A stretch of DNA of 40,558 bases from Lingula anatina. Its lineage: Eukaryota; Brachiopoda; Lingulata; Lingulida; Lingulidae. Each line of letters starts with the position of its first letter. Within the stretch, counting starts at the first letter, position 1. The DNA is taken from assembly GCF_001039355.2 (NCBI RefSeq), contig NW_019774803.1, forward strand, positions 22,187-62,744, in the 5' to 3' direction. The position numbers were made by a program, and so were the translations under genes. This document shows positions 1 to 12,522 of the stretch, piece after piece. The notes beneath the pieces were generated by a model, which ran no database searches, was not told the DNA's origin, and saw only the letters and a program-made list of their open reading frames with translations.

Positions 1-51
<51 letters not shown>
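1..51. repeat. poly(A) tract at window edge
   Basis: The window starts with an uninterrupted run of about 51 A. It lies in the intron before the first visible exon of transporter copy A. It may be a genomic homopolymer or a contig-end artefact. Confidence 0.9.
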
Positions 52-52
<1 letters not shown>

Positions 53-178
53 AGATCTAGAATATTTCAAGCTACCCAGCTGTTTGTTTTTATTCATTCA
101 TTTGGATACCTCCACACGTTTATAAATAAGTTGCGACCAAGCCTTCTTTATTTCCCTTTTTTCAATTCTTTTTGTCAG

Positions 179-3100
179 CTATCCCGGATAACACCTAAAT
201 CGATGTCGATTGCGGGATGTGTCGTTACAGCGCTGGCAGCCGTTGGAATAGGGTAAGTACGAATATGATACGCTATTACCGGTGTGACAGGAATGGTGGG
301 CCTAGGATTGGAAGTCCGGGGTCCCATATGATTAGAACAGGTTAGGGTTAGTTGGAGTATTGGGGTTAGTATATGGGTCGAATGTCACCTGTACAAAGTA
401 ATGGGGGAAGTAAGTATACGGTCCATACCGGACAACCATATCTGTCACACCGGTCCAGGATGATCCGGTTTCAATCAGTTTGACGCCAATTCCATATTCT
501 CTATAAACGGTCTGAGATAATCCGGTTTCAATTATAGCGATTGACCCCGGCTTTTACATCAATTTGAAATTAGAAAGGGGGAAATGAACATATATGAATT
601 ATATGGTCATCCCAATATGTCTTTTCCCCCTGGCGGTGCACGCATATTACTTATTTTTTAGTGATGGCAATATTTTACTTTCTAGATCTCTGCGTGTTAA
701 GCAATAACGCTAAGTATTGTGTCCCTGAAATATAATATAATATAATATAATATAATATAATATAATATAATATAATATAATATAATATAATATAATATAC
801 CAGGCTGGCAGGGGAGTTTTCACGTGGCCGCGTGGAATTCCTACCCTCTCTCCTCGTCCTGAGGATAATCCAAGGTAGCGGTTTCTCCGCCATAGCTGTG
901 GCTGTGCAGGCCATCCTGTCTGCTGAGATGCCGGAGCATGGTCTTGGGGTGCAGGTAGGGTTGTCTCCTTGATTTGATTTGGTTTGCCTTGTTGTAGAGT
1001 GGCTTTGCTGCATTTTTATTGAAGTCTATTTGTTGTTGTTGTTGTTGTTGTTTTTGTTGTAAAAACTGTTGTCGTTTAATTTCTATATAATATTCTGTTT
1101 ATTTTTAAACTGTTTGTCTTGTACATAAATATTTCTCCTAGATTATTTAGTAATTTTATAACTTACTTATTTGATTAAATGTCAGTAGATGACTGTGGTT
1201 TCAATGCTTTTTGTTATTAATTAGTTAACTTGCTTGTATTACAGGCCGCATACCAGGGTAGCGTGGCCCTGGGGTTTACACTGTCTCCACCCATAGCTGG
1301 AGGGCTGTACGCTGTAAGTCTAGATCTCTGTCTCCTCCTCCTCCTTTCTCCTTGGACCCCCCCCCCCTCCACCCCCCTCTCTCTCCCATCCTTCTTGTCA
1401 TTTCTTGCTTGCATTATTCAAATCTCACACTTATCTCATAAGCATCTCATACATGCATTCCTTTCGTGACAAATACGATAAGGACTTCATATTCAAGCAA
1501 GCATACACATAATGCACTGTCATTTGAATAGGCTTATTTTTTACAGATGAACTACTTATGTTCCAGGCTAATGGTTTCTGGTTGCCGTTCATTGTGATGT
1601 CTGTGATACTTGTCATTATCCTTGTCATTGCTGTGATTCCTTTACGACATTTAAAAGGTACGTTATTTGACAGGCGCTTGTCTGCAGCTGTCATATCAGA
1701 TATGATAATATTGCGTTTCTGTTGAATTTATGTACATATGTCTTTAAAAAATTTAAAATCTGATTATCGATATGCCTAATAATATAATTTTGCAATGGGG
1801 TGGAAATGATGCGAAGAAGTAACGTTGAGGGACGTAAAGAAATGAGGCCACTTTTTGCCTGGTTGAGTCGCTAAAACGCCTGTCATTTCTTGTTATTTAG
1901 GTCAAGTTGTGCAGCACAAGTCTGGGCAGTACTTTCCTCTTCTTCTGCAGCCGAGAGCCCTATTAACAGGCAAGTTGACACAACTGTGCTCTTAAAGATT
2001 AAAAAAAAAATTAGCACCATTTATGTACCATATTCAAGCAAGTAGGCAAGTTAAAAGTATAGGTAACAACAACTTTAGAAAGTTTACATCTGCGTCGACA
2101 ATTATATTTCCTTTCTCTTCAGTTTAAAGTTATTATATTGGGGCCACAGATCTTGAACTTAAATTATTACACTGTAGCACACAATGGATATATATTAATC
2201 AAACCCTGTCGTTCACATTTCAGTTGCACATTCGTTGGTCATCGCTGCCGTGTTCAGGTTCTTCGAAGGTTTTATTCCAGTGCATATGCATGAACAGGTG
2301 TGAATTATGTACAATTTCTCCCTTGATACTCAATTTTAGAATCACTCCAGATTAATTGAAGAATTCTTCCTTATTAACCTTTGCAAAACTGTGCCTATAA
2401 AGATTACTCATTAATTAACTAGGTAAATGGTAGCTTAGCGTGTGCAACGTGCCTCAATACACTGATCATCAAAGATAGCATAACGAGCTTTCAAAGGAAA
2501 TTGACCAAATAAGAACCCTATAGAACAACAAAAGTCTCGATATAAATTTGAAACTTCTATGGTGTCCTCATAAAAGCCGAGCTTTCCTTGAAGACAGTTA
2601 GTTTATTTCTGGTTAAGGTTATACAGCGTAAAATGCCACCATTGTATCGTTGACGGTTCATCTCTGTCACAATCTCGTTCACAGTACACGTGGACTCAGT
2701 CATTGATCTCCTTGGTCTCGTGATTAAACTAGTTTTAGCGCCATCTATCCTTTCCTTTCCAGTTTGGTTGGGGCCCGGCAGAAGTAGCCTGGTTATTTAC
2801 TGTCTGCGCTGTAGTTTTCCTCATCTTTTTGCCCATTTGGGTAAAACTGAATTCAGCTTTAATGGTAAGATAACTTGTATCGAGTAATGATACTACTGTT
2901 TAATTCCTTAGACTTCCAATTAGACGTCTAATAAAATACAATATTTTGAAATTTACTCGCCAAGATAAGACGTTATTTCAGTTACGTAAACGTGAATGGT
3001 TTTGGGCATATTTTTTCGTAATGTTATGTTTCTGTTTTCAGGGCAATGTTGCAGTGATGAGCTGGTGTATGTACATGTCTGGATTTTCACTCATTCTCCT

Positions 3101-4253
3101 TGCACCTGCACCCTTCATACCTGTAGAATAGTACGTATCTGTCGTTACGTTTACTATTAGAGAGAAAGAGAATAGAAAGAGAACCTGTGTAAAAGAAAGA
3201 GAGGGTGTGTAAAAGAAAGAGAGAGGGGGAGAGATATATAGAGAGAGGGGAAGGGAGAGACGGAGAGGAGAGGAAAAGAGAGGGTGAAATAAAATTTCGA
3301 AGGCAAAAAGCCAGTGGAGAAGCCAAAAAAGGCATTGCAAAACAATCTACATTAAATTAAAATTTGCCAAACATCAGTTCTAATAGAAATTACAGCCAAT
3401 GAAATATTCACAATTCCGTTTCAGTCCATGGTGGATTACCTCCCTGGTTTGTTTGGTTTACATCATCAGTTATACGGGTGCCATAGTAACCAATGTCCCG
3501 GATCTTAATTTTATTGCAGGGTAAGTGACGCTGGGAAATGCAACCAATAAGCGCCAAAGGTTAAAATTGGAAATTTAAAGGACACGCTTGTTATTAATTG
3601 TAATTGAAATATTAAATGAAGTAATAAATGCTTGAAATTTCTATGGGACAAAGTGAATGGGTGAAAACACTTACAAGTAAGAAAAAAAAAATTGGTGGCG
3701 CCTAAGTCACATTCCCAAGTCAACTTTCATAGCCTAGATATGTAATTGTTTTCACCTATATCTATATACTGTGCTGCTGCCTGCACTCACGGTTTACATT
3801 GTATTGTAGAAAAACGGGTTATCCAGACAACTACGGCACTTACGGTATTGTATCGGCCTCGGTGAATGGAGCGCTGACGTCAGGGTAAGTACACGGTAAA
3901 ATTGTCACAGATTCTATTTTAGACGATAGAATTGATTAAAGTTTAATCAAGTTTTGCGAGTCGTTTCGTAATAAATAGTACCAAGTGATATACTGTTTAT
4001 ACATTGGACAGGAAAAAAAATCCCTCTGGACATGCTCATGTATGTAACCTTGTTTGATAATTTTGCATTGCAGTTTCTTTTCCGGGCCATTCATAGGTGG
4101 CGCTTTAACTGATCATATTGGCTTTGCCTGGACAACCGTCGTGTTTGGATTGATACAGTGTGTGTTTGTAAGTATCAGGCGCTCTCTCTCTCTCTTAGTG
4201 TGGGTGTTTTGGCAAATTTCATAAAACAGTTATAAATTACCCATTTTCTCCAC

Positions 4254-4293
<40 letters not shown>

Positions 4294-4995
4294 ATGATCT
4301 ATCTTCTCCTCTATCTTACTTTCTCACACGAATATATCCAAGCCCACACAAACACATTTCTTATTTTGCGAGTGTGTTTGGAGTGGGTAAGTTTATTAAA
4401 AAAAAAAAAAAATACACGCACACTGCCTGTGGTTTTTGCTGTCACAATGCTGTTCACTAAAGTATTTTTTTCTGCACTTTTACAACTTTTTTTTTATCAA
4501 AGTATCTCTAAGGCTTCTGCTTATACCTGAATTAATATTAAATTTCAGGGACTACTTCTTATAGCTCGACTAATAGTGGATAGAGTACTTGGTCATAAAG
4601 ATGGCACCGTGGGATTAACCAGACAAATTTCTAAGCAATTATCAAAAGCCGGAGTGGAATCGGGAGTGGAAAGTTCGGAAATGGTATATTTAGAACATAA
4701 TGATCATACCCAGTACAACACGGGGACTTCTGATGACAAGGGAATTGAAAACAAGGCGTTTGATGGGTCGTCTGATGTGAAAAGTCCGATATCATGTGAC
4801 CCGGGGAAACTAACTAATAATGTACCGGGGTCTACGACATGTGACATTCCTAAGTCACATGTGGAAACCGAAAATTCAGGCTCTGCTACAACAGAATCGA
4901 CAGCAGAGACATCGAGTGACAGTGGAGTAGACGATACCGAGCATCAAAACACAGCTCCCATGAAACAAACTGCAGACGGCAGTAAATCGAACTGA
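179..4995 (+). CDS. SLC18B1-like MFS transporter, paralogue A (5' partial)
   Basis: Twelve exons are visible: 179-252, 804-954, 1245-1313, 1567-1657, 1901-1969, 2224-2297, 2763-2864, 3042-3130, 3425-3520, 3810-3884, 4074-4167 and 4549-4995 (TGA at 4993). They join in one open frame of 476 residues plus stop. By comparison with copy B, the first two coding exons (about 74 residues: TM1, the first loop and TM2) lie upstream of the window. The protein is a polytopic MFS carrier. A TM5 motif, SPPIAGGLYA, and a TM11 motif, FFSGPFIGGALTDHIGF, follow the SLC18 pattern of glycine and proline rich helices, and the TYGIVSASVNGAL stretch resembles human SLC18B1. The known family exchanges luminal protons for cationic substrates in vesicles; the substrate here is unknown. 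The last exon encodes a hydrophilic acidic tail of about 135 residues, much longer than in human SLC18B1. The intron at 1970-2223 has a GC donor. Family is firm; subfamily is likely. Confidence 0.88.
278..454. repeat. short TIR element (MITE-like) in an intron of copy A
   Basis: A perfect 13 bp inverted repeat, ACCGGTGTGACAG at 278-290 and its complement at 442-454, bounds 177 bp with no ORF. No clear target-site duplication is visible. An inverted relative of the internal part (CATATGGGACCCCGG and flanks) occurs at about 12,600-12,760 in copy B. Confidence 0.55.
731..799. repeat. (TATAA)n microsatellite abutting a splice acceptor
   Basis: About 14 units of TATAA run to within 4 bases of the acceptor of the exon at 804. 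There is no pyrimidine tract between. The equivalent exon of copy B has the same arrangement. Confidence 0.9.
1031..1052. repeat. (TTG)n microsatellite
   Basis: Short TTG trinucleotide run inside an intron of copy A, followed by a further TTTTTGTTGT segment. Confidence 0.8.
1970..2223 (+). other. GC-AG intron in copy A
   Basis: The donor reads ACAG|GCAAGT, so the intron starts with GC, and the acceptor is TTTCAG. The strong match to consensus around the GC is typical of functional GC-AG introns. The same junction in copy B reads ACAG|GTGAGT, so the change from GT probably happened in copy A after duplication. Taking the intron keeps the frame (Thr, then Val-Ala-His). Confidence 0.85.
3160..3295. 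repeat. GA-rich simple repeat
   Basis: Impure GAGAGAAA tract in an intron of copy A. It creates long Ser/Leu/Phe-rich open frames on the minus strand that are not genes. Confidence 0.85.
4257..4291. repeat. (TC)n microsatellite
   Basis: Dinucleotide run in the last intron of copy A. Confidence 0.9.
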
Positions 4996-5663
4996 GTCTT
5001 CGTGAAAGGTGTAATATCCTAAAATAGTAGTTCGATTTTTAAAATTTTGCTATGTAAATATGTTTTCCTTTGTTTGTATTTTTGTAGACTATGAGCTGCG
5101 TTTACAAATTCTTGTTTAAAACGTTTCCTGTATAGTATATTATAGTTTAGTACAGTACAGTACAGTACAGTACAGTACAGTACATTGTGCAAGTTTCTAT
5201 TTACAGAGGATTTATATCCATGACAGCTTTTATTAGATATTTATTGATCATTTTGAATGAAGACACTTCCTTAATATTTTTTTCGTGGTACTTTAAAATA
5301 TTTCATGGAGTATTACAATTTAAATCATGTGTGTGAAGTGTATGTGAGAAGGGGTGCATGCCACAAAGACGTAGATTCTCATTAAAATTGTGTGTGTGTG
5401 TGTGTGTGTGTGAGTGTTAACATTATGCATACTTTTCTGTGTACGTTGTGCTGTGTGTGCTGTAATTTTACCATAAATTATGCGAAATGATTAAGAAAAT
5501 ATGCGACACTGTGACATTGGCAAGAGCCGTCGATATTGTAATGTTGCAATTGAATATGGCCAGTGAGTAGGAAGATATCTGATATATTTTACGCAGAGTC
5601 TTTTTATTACTTATATCTTAAGGAATTTTATATGTATGAAAGCAATTTTGTTCAAATCGGCAG

Positions 5664-5669
5664 AATAAA
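5664..5669 (+). terminator. candidate poly(A) signal of copy A
   Basis: Canonical AATAAA about 670 nt downstream of the copy A stop codon. Weaker ATTAAA hexamers occur earlier, for example near 5381, so the cleavage site is uncertain. Confidence 0.4.
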
Positions 5670-6057
5670 AAAATTGAGGTTTTATAAGTGCTGTGAGGGT
5701 GGTTATATAACATGAAATATAACATGCCAACTGGAACAACAACTGTGTTGGAATGATACAAAGGCAAAATCTACTTTATTAATACTGCTAGAAGCGACTT
5801 CTTGATATAAACAAGTTACAGTAATGAAATATAAAAAAAACTAAATTTACTAACAAAATGATGAGAATGTAAGAAACTACCATACGATTAAACATCGATT
5901 TAATCTGGAGCGTTTAATACATATTATAATTATAATGATATATTACTTGTAGTGATTATAACGTAGGGTACGTAAATCTAGTTATGTAGATGTGTAACTG
6001 ATGATGTTGATGGTCGATAAAAAAATCATATGACTGATTGATAGACTGATATCGTCG

Positions 6058-6058
<1 letters not shown>

Positions 6059-6132
<74 letters not shown>
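6059..6132. repeat. (TA)n-(GA)n compound microsatellite
   Basis: TA dinucleotides passing into GA dinucleotides just upstream of the presumed copy B promoter. Confidence 0.92.
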
Positions 6133-6134
<2 letters not shown>

Positions 6135-6169
6135 CGGAGAGTTAACTGCTTCACATTAGTGCTGCTCAA

Positions 6170-6320
6170 AGATGCCGCCATATTGGACGAGACGAGGACT
6201 CTTAAGTCGGGCACGACAGCGTCTCAAACCACGAAAACTGAGGCAAGGGGTACACCGACTGTCGCCACCTATTGGATGCTAAATATACCCGGGCTATGAG
6301 GCACGGAAGTGACGATCTGG
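6170..6320 (+). promoter_or_regulatory. candidate promoter-proximal region of copy B with a YY1-type site
   Basis: A stretch less AT-rich than its surroundings lies 250-400 bp before exon 1a. It contains GCCGCCATATTG (6174-6185), a full match to the YY1 consensus that often sits near transcription starts in animals. A weak TATA-like CTAAATATAC follows near 6280. The start site cannot be fixed from sequence, and there could be an upstream noncoding exon. Confidence 0.3.
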
Positions 6321-6423
6321 TATGTCCATAATTTTATAACAGGGAAGGCATTTCTTATTGGTGTCGTCACGCTATCCGTACTCTAAAAGAATTATATACA
6401 TACATACATACAGGTTTACAGGT

Positions 6424-7156
6424 TGTCGAAGGCAGGGGAGAAACATTTTGGTCAGTTATCATTACACACCAAAGTGAAACTTTGAGTGGCGTCTAACTGC
6501 GGTATATTCAGGCAAATCCATAAGGCATTTGAAGAAGAAGAATATCAGTGTCAACACAACGTCAACTATGCCGGAGTCGAAATCGCTGACGACTTTGGAC
6601 AGGCGACAGCGAATACTGCTAGCTGCGGTTTGTGGATTGGTGTTTGCGGAGAGCTTAGTGCTGACTATTGTAATACCGCTTTTACCCATCACTGTAAGTA
6701 GTCCCTGGTAAAAATTTACTCTTAAAGATGTGTGTGTGTGTGCCTTTTCTTTAATGATGACAAAAGTTAGAAAGATGACAAAAGAGGGGAAGGGAGGAAG
6801 GACGGAGGGGAGAACTAGACGACGAAATTATATTGTTCTCACATACTCAAACATTGCATAGGTGAATTGCAGCGATGTAAAACACTTCTGTTTTCTTTGT
6901 ATGTGTAACACATACTCTCTACAACTACAGGTATTTGGCCAAAATATTTGAAAATAGGTGCTTAACATTTACCAAGGAACCATTTTGGCTTCTGGCTGTT
7001 ATCTGCAAACTACTAAAATCAGGTTTACTTGAATGAGAAACCACTGCGTAATTATGGCTCCCATGCTGCAGTGACTTTTCATTATTACCCGCTTTCAGAC
7101 ATATCTGAACGAACAATGGATATAAGCCTGTTTGTAACACTGTGAGTTGGCCATTG
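6424..7156 (+). repeat. segmental duplication carrying exon 1 of copy B, left copy
   Basis: This block aligns with 7340-8105 through the 5' leader, the coding exon 1, the following GT-rich intron start, and matching tails ending AACACTGTGAGTTGGCCATTG. Both copies are present in full with small indels, so it is a direct tandem duplication. Confidence 0.85.
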
Positions 7157-9014
7157 CGCCTTGCACCTTGCAATTAGCGTCCCTGCTTGAAAGGACTCCT
7201 CTATCTCTACGAACTCCACGGATTCTACTGCACGCAAAATTCGCAGGGGACGTACGAACCTAAAATTCGTGCGTCCAGTTGTGACCGAGGTTTAATATCA
7301 ACGGAGGTAGCGTGAGGTATTCACACATGTACTTATGTAGTCGAAGACAAAGGAGACCATTTTGGACAGTTATCGTCACATACCAAAGTGAAACTTAGCG
7401 TGGCGTCTACCTGCGGTATATTCAGGCAATTAATTCCATAATATAAGGCATTTGAATAATAATATCAGTGTCAATACAACGTCAGCTATGCCGGAGTCGA
7501 AATCGCTGACGACTTTGGACAGACGACAACGAATACTGCTAGCCGCAGTTTGTGGATTGGAGTTTGCGGAGAGCTTAGTGCTGACTATTGTAATACCGCT
7601 TTTACCCATCACTGTAAGTAGTCCCTGGTAAAAAAAAAAAAATGGTGAAAGATGTATGTGTGTGCGTGCTCGCGTGTGTGTGCTTTTCTTTAATGATCAC
7701 AGAAGTTAGAAAGATGACGAAAGAGGGGAAGAAAGGAAGGACGGAGGGGAGAAGGAGACGACGATATCATTTTGTCCCCAAATACTCAAACATTGCCTGG
7801 TTTCTTTGTATGTGTAACCCTAACTCTTTACAACTACTGGTGTGTGCACTAAAATATTTCAAAATAGGTGCTTAACATTAACCAAGGAACCATTTTGCCT
7901 TCTCGTTCTTATCTGCACACTACTATAATTAGGTTTACTTAAAGCATGGACAAAATTACGTTATTATGTCCAAGCTTGAAGGAGAGTCCACTGCGTAATT
8001 ATGGCTCCCACGCTGCACTGACTTTTCATTATTACCCGCTTTCAGAAATATCTGAACGAACAATGGAATTAAGCCTGTTTATAACACTGTGAGTTGGCCA
8101 TTGAATCGCCAACTCGGAGTGTTACTGAATATCATCAGTGGTAGCGCGAGGTATTCCCACATATACTTAATTACATAGTCCATGTTCACCGGCAAACCAC
8201 CAGCCCTCACTCTATAATGGACATATATAAAGTTTCTCATTCCACCCTATATTGCAAACTGTCGAAGCTATAAACGACCACGTTATGGCAAACTATGCGT
8301 GTGTCCTTCGTTGCACCTCCTAGTATATTCCTATTCATTTGTACAGGTAAGCCTCGCCCTAGATTTTGACCCACTTAGGTCAGGTTTACCCTAACCATTA
8401 TAAGTAAATGGAGGGCGGTCTTTCTGTTACACGGTTTCTCAGTTTCGTTAACCGGCTACATGGAACGTTCAAGCACTTACGTGCGCCAGTTCTACCACGT
8501 GCGTAATATAAGTGACGTCACATAAAGCTCTGAGAATTTTGAACACAAGGTGGCATGATGAAGTCTTGCATGCTTAGAGTGTAAGGCAGAAATATGAGTC
8601 AAAGCTCTGAGCATTTGAGGGAATTGTAATACATAGTACCAAGTGAACAATTCTTAAAGAGCTCTGGTGTTTGAGTTTTGCAATTTTTTTCTTTAATGAG
8701 AATACGTGTGCCACTCAGTCTTCTTATTTATCTACATTGAATTTCAGGCCAAAGAAAAAGGTGTGACAAATTTTGAGGTTGGGATATTATTTGGGGTGGC
8801 ATGGCTGGCTGCCGCTTTGTCTGGTGTAGTCCATGGAAAACTGGTAAGATAAATGTCATTTTAGAATAATCGTTTATAACTGGCGTAAACTGAAATTTAA
8901 ATTATTTATACAGCTGGTTTGCGATGATGTACCCCTTCATCGCCTCTTTTTACATATTTTAATTTCATTTATTTATTTTTATGAATGCAGCTTTCATCCA
9001 CATTCATGAAGTCG

Positions 9015-9056
<42 letters not shown>

Positions 9057-10577
9057 GCAATAGCAAAAACTTAAAGCAAAACACCACCTACAATTTTTCA
9101 AACCACCTGATTCTTTTTTGATTCTGAATTCTAATGAGACCACCATGATTATAAATTAATTAATTTCATTCTCTTTTTTATATTTCAATACTTGTTTCTA
9201 TCATTTTTGTCAGCTGTCACGAATCACACCTATATCTCTGGCGATTGCTGGATGTGTCATTACGGCGATAGCAACCGTTGGAATAGGGTAAGTACGATTA
9301 CGTTATGTACTCTATAATCGGTCAGTAATATCCTGTTTTTTTTTTTTTCATAAAAATGGTAATTGTAATGAGAAAACTAATACAAATAGTTAGTTATTGT
9401 TAAATGAACTAATTTCTCATCTATTGAACAAAATCTTGTTAACTGAGTGCATGGCTTTACTCTTTTAATGTATCATCAGTTCGTCATTCAATCTGGGAGC
9501 AGACGACACGTTTGTTTTGGTTAGTGCTTAAACGAGGCAGAATATGATACGGGTGCATATCTATAGCGATTGATATTCCCAAAGAGGAGACACTGTGGAA
9601 ATAAACCATGATGGCATTTTTAACCAATGAAATAAGAAGACTTTTTATTAATCAATGATATTTATTAACGGTATATATATTGCTCAAAGCTTTCTTTACT
9701 TTCTCTTGACGGTTCAATAGATATTTGAAAGTGATAACAAGATACTGAATTTTAAATCTGCACTTTTGTAAATAACATTAAGCATAATAAGCATAATATA
9801 ATATAATATAATATAATATAATATAATATAATATAATATAACAGGCTGGCAGGGCAGTTTTCACGTGACCTCGTGGAGTTCCTACCGTCTGTCATTGGCT
9901 TGAGGATAATGCAGGGGTGTGGCTACTCCGCCATAGCTGTGTCAGCCCAGGCCATCCTCTCTGCTGAGATGCCGGAACACAAGCTCGGGGTCCAGGTAGG
10001 GTTGTTTTCTTGATTTGTCTTAATTTCACTGTGTTGTTGTAAAATAAGTTTCGTTAAACGTTTAGCTGATGCATATTTAAGTTAATCATCCTATTATTAT
10101 TTTAATTATTTGTGTTATTTTTCTTCATTTAAGTCATTGCATTCGATGATAGTTTGATCGTCCTTTGGTAGATGGGGTTATCAATGCAAAATGTTAATTG
10201 CCATTATTAACTAGAAGTTGTCCTTATTACAGGCCGCCTATCAGGGAAGCGTGGCCCTGGGGTTTACACTGTCTCCACCCATAGCTGGAGGGCTGTACGC
10301 AGTAAGTCTGTACATCTCTCTCCTTCTCTCTCTCCTTCTCTCTCTCTATCTCTCTCTCTAGAGGGCATGTATTTTTTTCGTCTAATCTTTCCTCTTTCTA
10401 CTTCGTATTTTCTAATATGTATCAAAGGTAAAATCCAAGAACAGAATGGGATAGATAAATGGTTCGGTAGCACGAGAAAATTGCTTATTTTCTCAGGAAA
10501 ATACATTTTTTTCGGGTTAATCTTATGGAGTGCGTCTTTAACAAACCCACTATCAGGGTCGTCACGATTTTTTTTAC

Positions 10578-10608
<31 letters not shown>

Positions 10609-12442
10609 GTGTCTCTGGCTAATTCATCACGTGTTTCGCGCTGAAGAAAAATGCACATGATTAGTCTGCGTCCCTGAACACCCCATATACAAGCAAGAAT
10701 GCGCGCTTAATGGATGGTCAATTTAATATATGCTGCTAAAACTTGACAGAATGTCTTCTTTACGTTACAGGCTAATGGTTTCTGGCTGCCGTTCATTGTC
10801 ATGTCTGTGATACTTCTCATTATCCTTATCATTGTCGCTATACCATTACGACATTTAAAAGGTATGTTTTACGACAGCCCATTGCCAGCTGGCTGCCACG
10901 TCAAAAAAAAAAAAAAAAAGAATCCACCCGTAATAATTTTTTTAAAATTTACGTGCATAAATATGAAATCAAAAAACGGAATATAGATAATAATTCATGA
11001 ATTAACTGGAAAATACACAAATTAAAAAAATATTGGCCATAATTATATCTTTGTATACTTTTTTTCGTTTTTTGAATGATATCGTTAAAATATTTACCCC
11101 TTTTTCAATTCCATTTTCTCCACATTAACGTTTTACAGTTTATTATGTAATATTTGCTGGCTTAATTATGATGGGAAGATCTCCGTATCTTTGAAAAAAA
11201 GTGAAAATGTGAGTTGATTTTATTGGTCGATGACCTTATTTCAAGTCCGTTCCACATCGTTACCCCCACTACGTTGCTCTCCTGCATACTAAATTCCCAT
11301 TAAATTGTGAAAATACCCTCTTAGACCCCATTTCCAGAGATTAGATCGATCTACTTTAGATCGACCTAACTCCCTGGGGGTTCACGCTAAATAGCTGTCA
11401 GCCGAGAGGACACGAAAGTTAATTACCCCCTTACAGCTTGTAGTAGGCGGGACGGACATTTAAGTCAGATTATCTGACAGTAATCTAGTGAGACTCCCCG
11501 CGGGGATAGATCGATCTAAAATCTCTGGGAATACAGCCTTAGATTATCCCTCCTCCTGCCCCCACATCTTACGTCCCCATCATCGGGTTTTGAATGACGA
11601 ATAAAGAATTACTCTCGGGTCTTTGTATAAAACAGTATATTTTAGAAATGAAATTATGTCATCCTTTACTGGATGAGGGAAGAAAGGTAGGTTATTGTTA
11701 AAATATATTTAAACTGAAGACTGTTAGATTATTGATACATTAAATGATATAGAACTGAGTATATCCTAGTAGTTCTTCAGTAAACAGTTATCAGTATTGT
11801 TGTTATTATTGATAGTATAGGAATTAAGAATTATTTGTATGTCACATTTTAACAGTCAATAAAACACCTGACATTTCTTGTTATCTAGGTCAAGTTGTAC
11901 AGCACAAATCTGGGCAGTACTTCCCTCTTCTTCTGCAGCCGAGAGCTATATTGACAGGTGAGTCAGTGCGACATGTATTTTAATTTGCTCTTATATATAT
12001 TAAATATAACCATTATAAATACGGTGCGTTGTTTCGGCTCATGCGTCATATTCAGGCCTGTTTTCACTGTAGCACACAATAAACGTCTGTTAATCATACC
12101 CTGCCGTTCCCATTTCAGTCGCACATTCTTTGGTCATCGCTTTCGTGTTCAGGTTCTTCGAAGGCTTCATTCCAGTGCATATGCATGAACAGGTGTGGCT
12201 AATATACAACATGTCCCATGATAAATATTTCTGGATTCATTCCAGTTTAATGAAATAATTCCTATTAAAATTACTTATGTGTTTAATTTTGTTAACTTGT
12301 GTTTAAAAAGATCGACATCCATTATGGATCGATCTTGTAGTAACAAGCGAATGTTTCAGCACTTAAATATTACATTAATTACAGTAAAATATTGTGCGAT
12401 GTGATATATGGGCTTTAAGTGCACATTAAGCGTTGTTACAAG

Positions 12443-12522
<80 letters not shown>

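Larger units (their letters stand above)
4996..6170 (+). other. 3' UTR of copy A and spacer to copy B
   Basis: AT-rich, no gene seen. It contains a pentanucleotide AGTAC repeat (about 5149-5184), a (TG)n run (5391-5411), and a (TA)n-(GA)n compound microsatellite (6059-6132). AATAAA at 5664-5669 is a plausible poly(A) signal. One UGUAAAUA Pumilio-type octamer lies at 5053-5060. Confidence 0.6.

Noticed and set aside
3038-3345. Overlapping minus-strand open frames rich in Ser/Leu/Phe
   Set aside because: They run through the GA-rich repeat opposite the transporter intron and partly antisense to an exon; composition is explained by the repeat.
6026-6214. Minus-strand frame with Ser-Leu and Ile-Tyr repeats
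   Set aside because: Translation of the (TA)n-(GA)n microsatellite.
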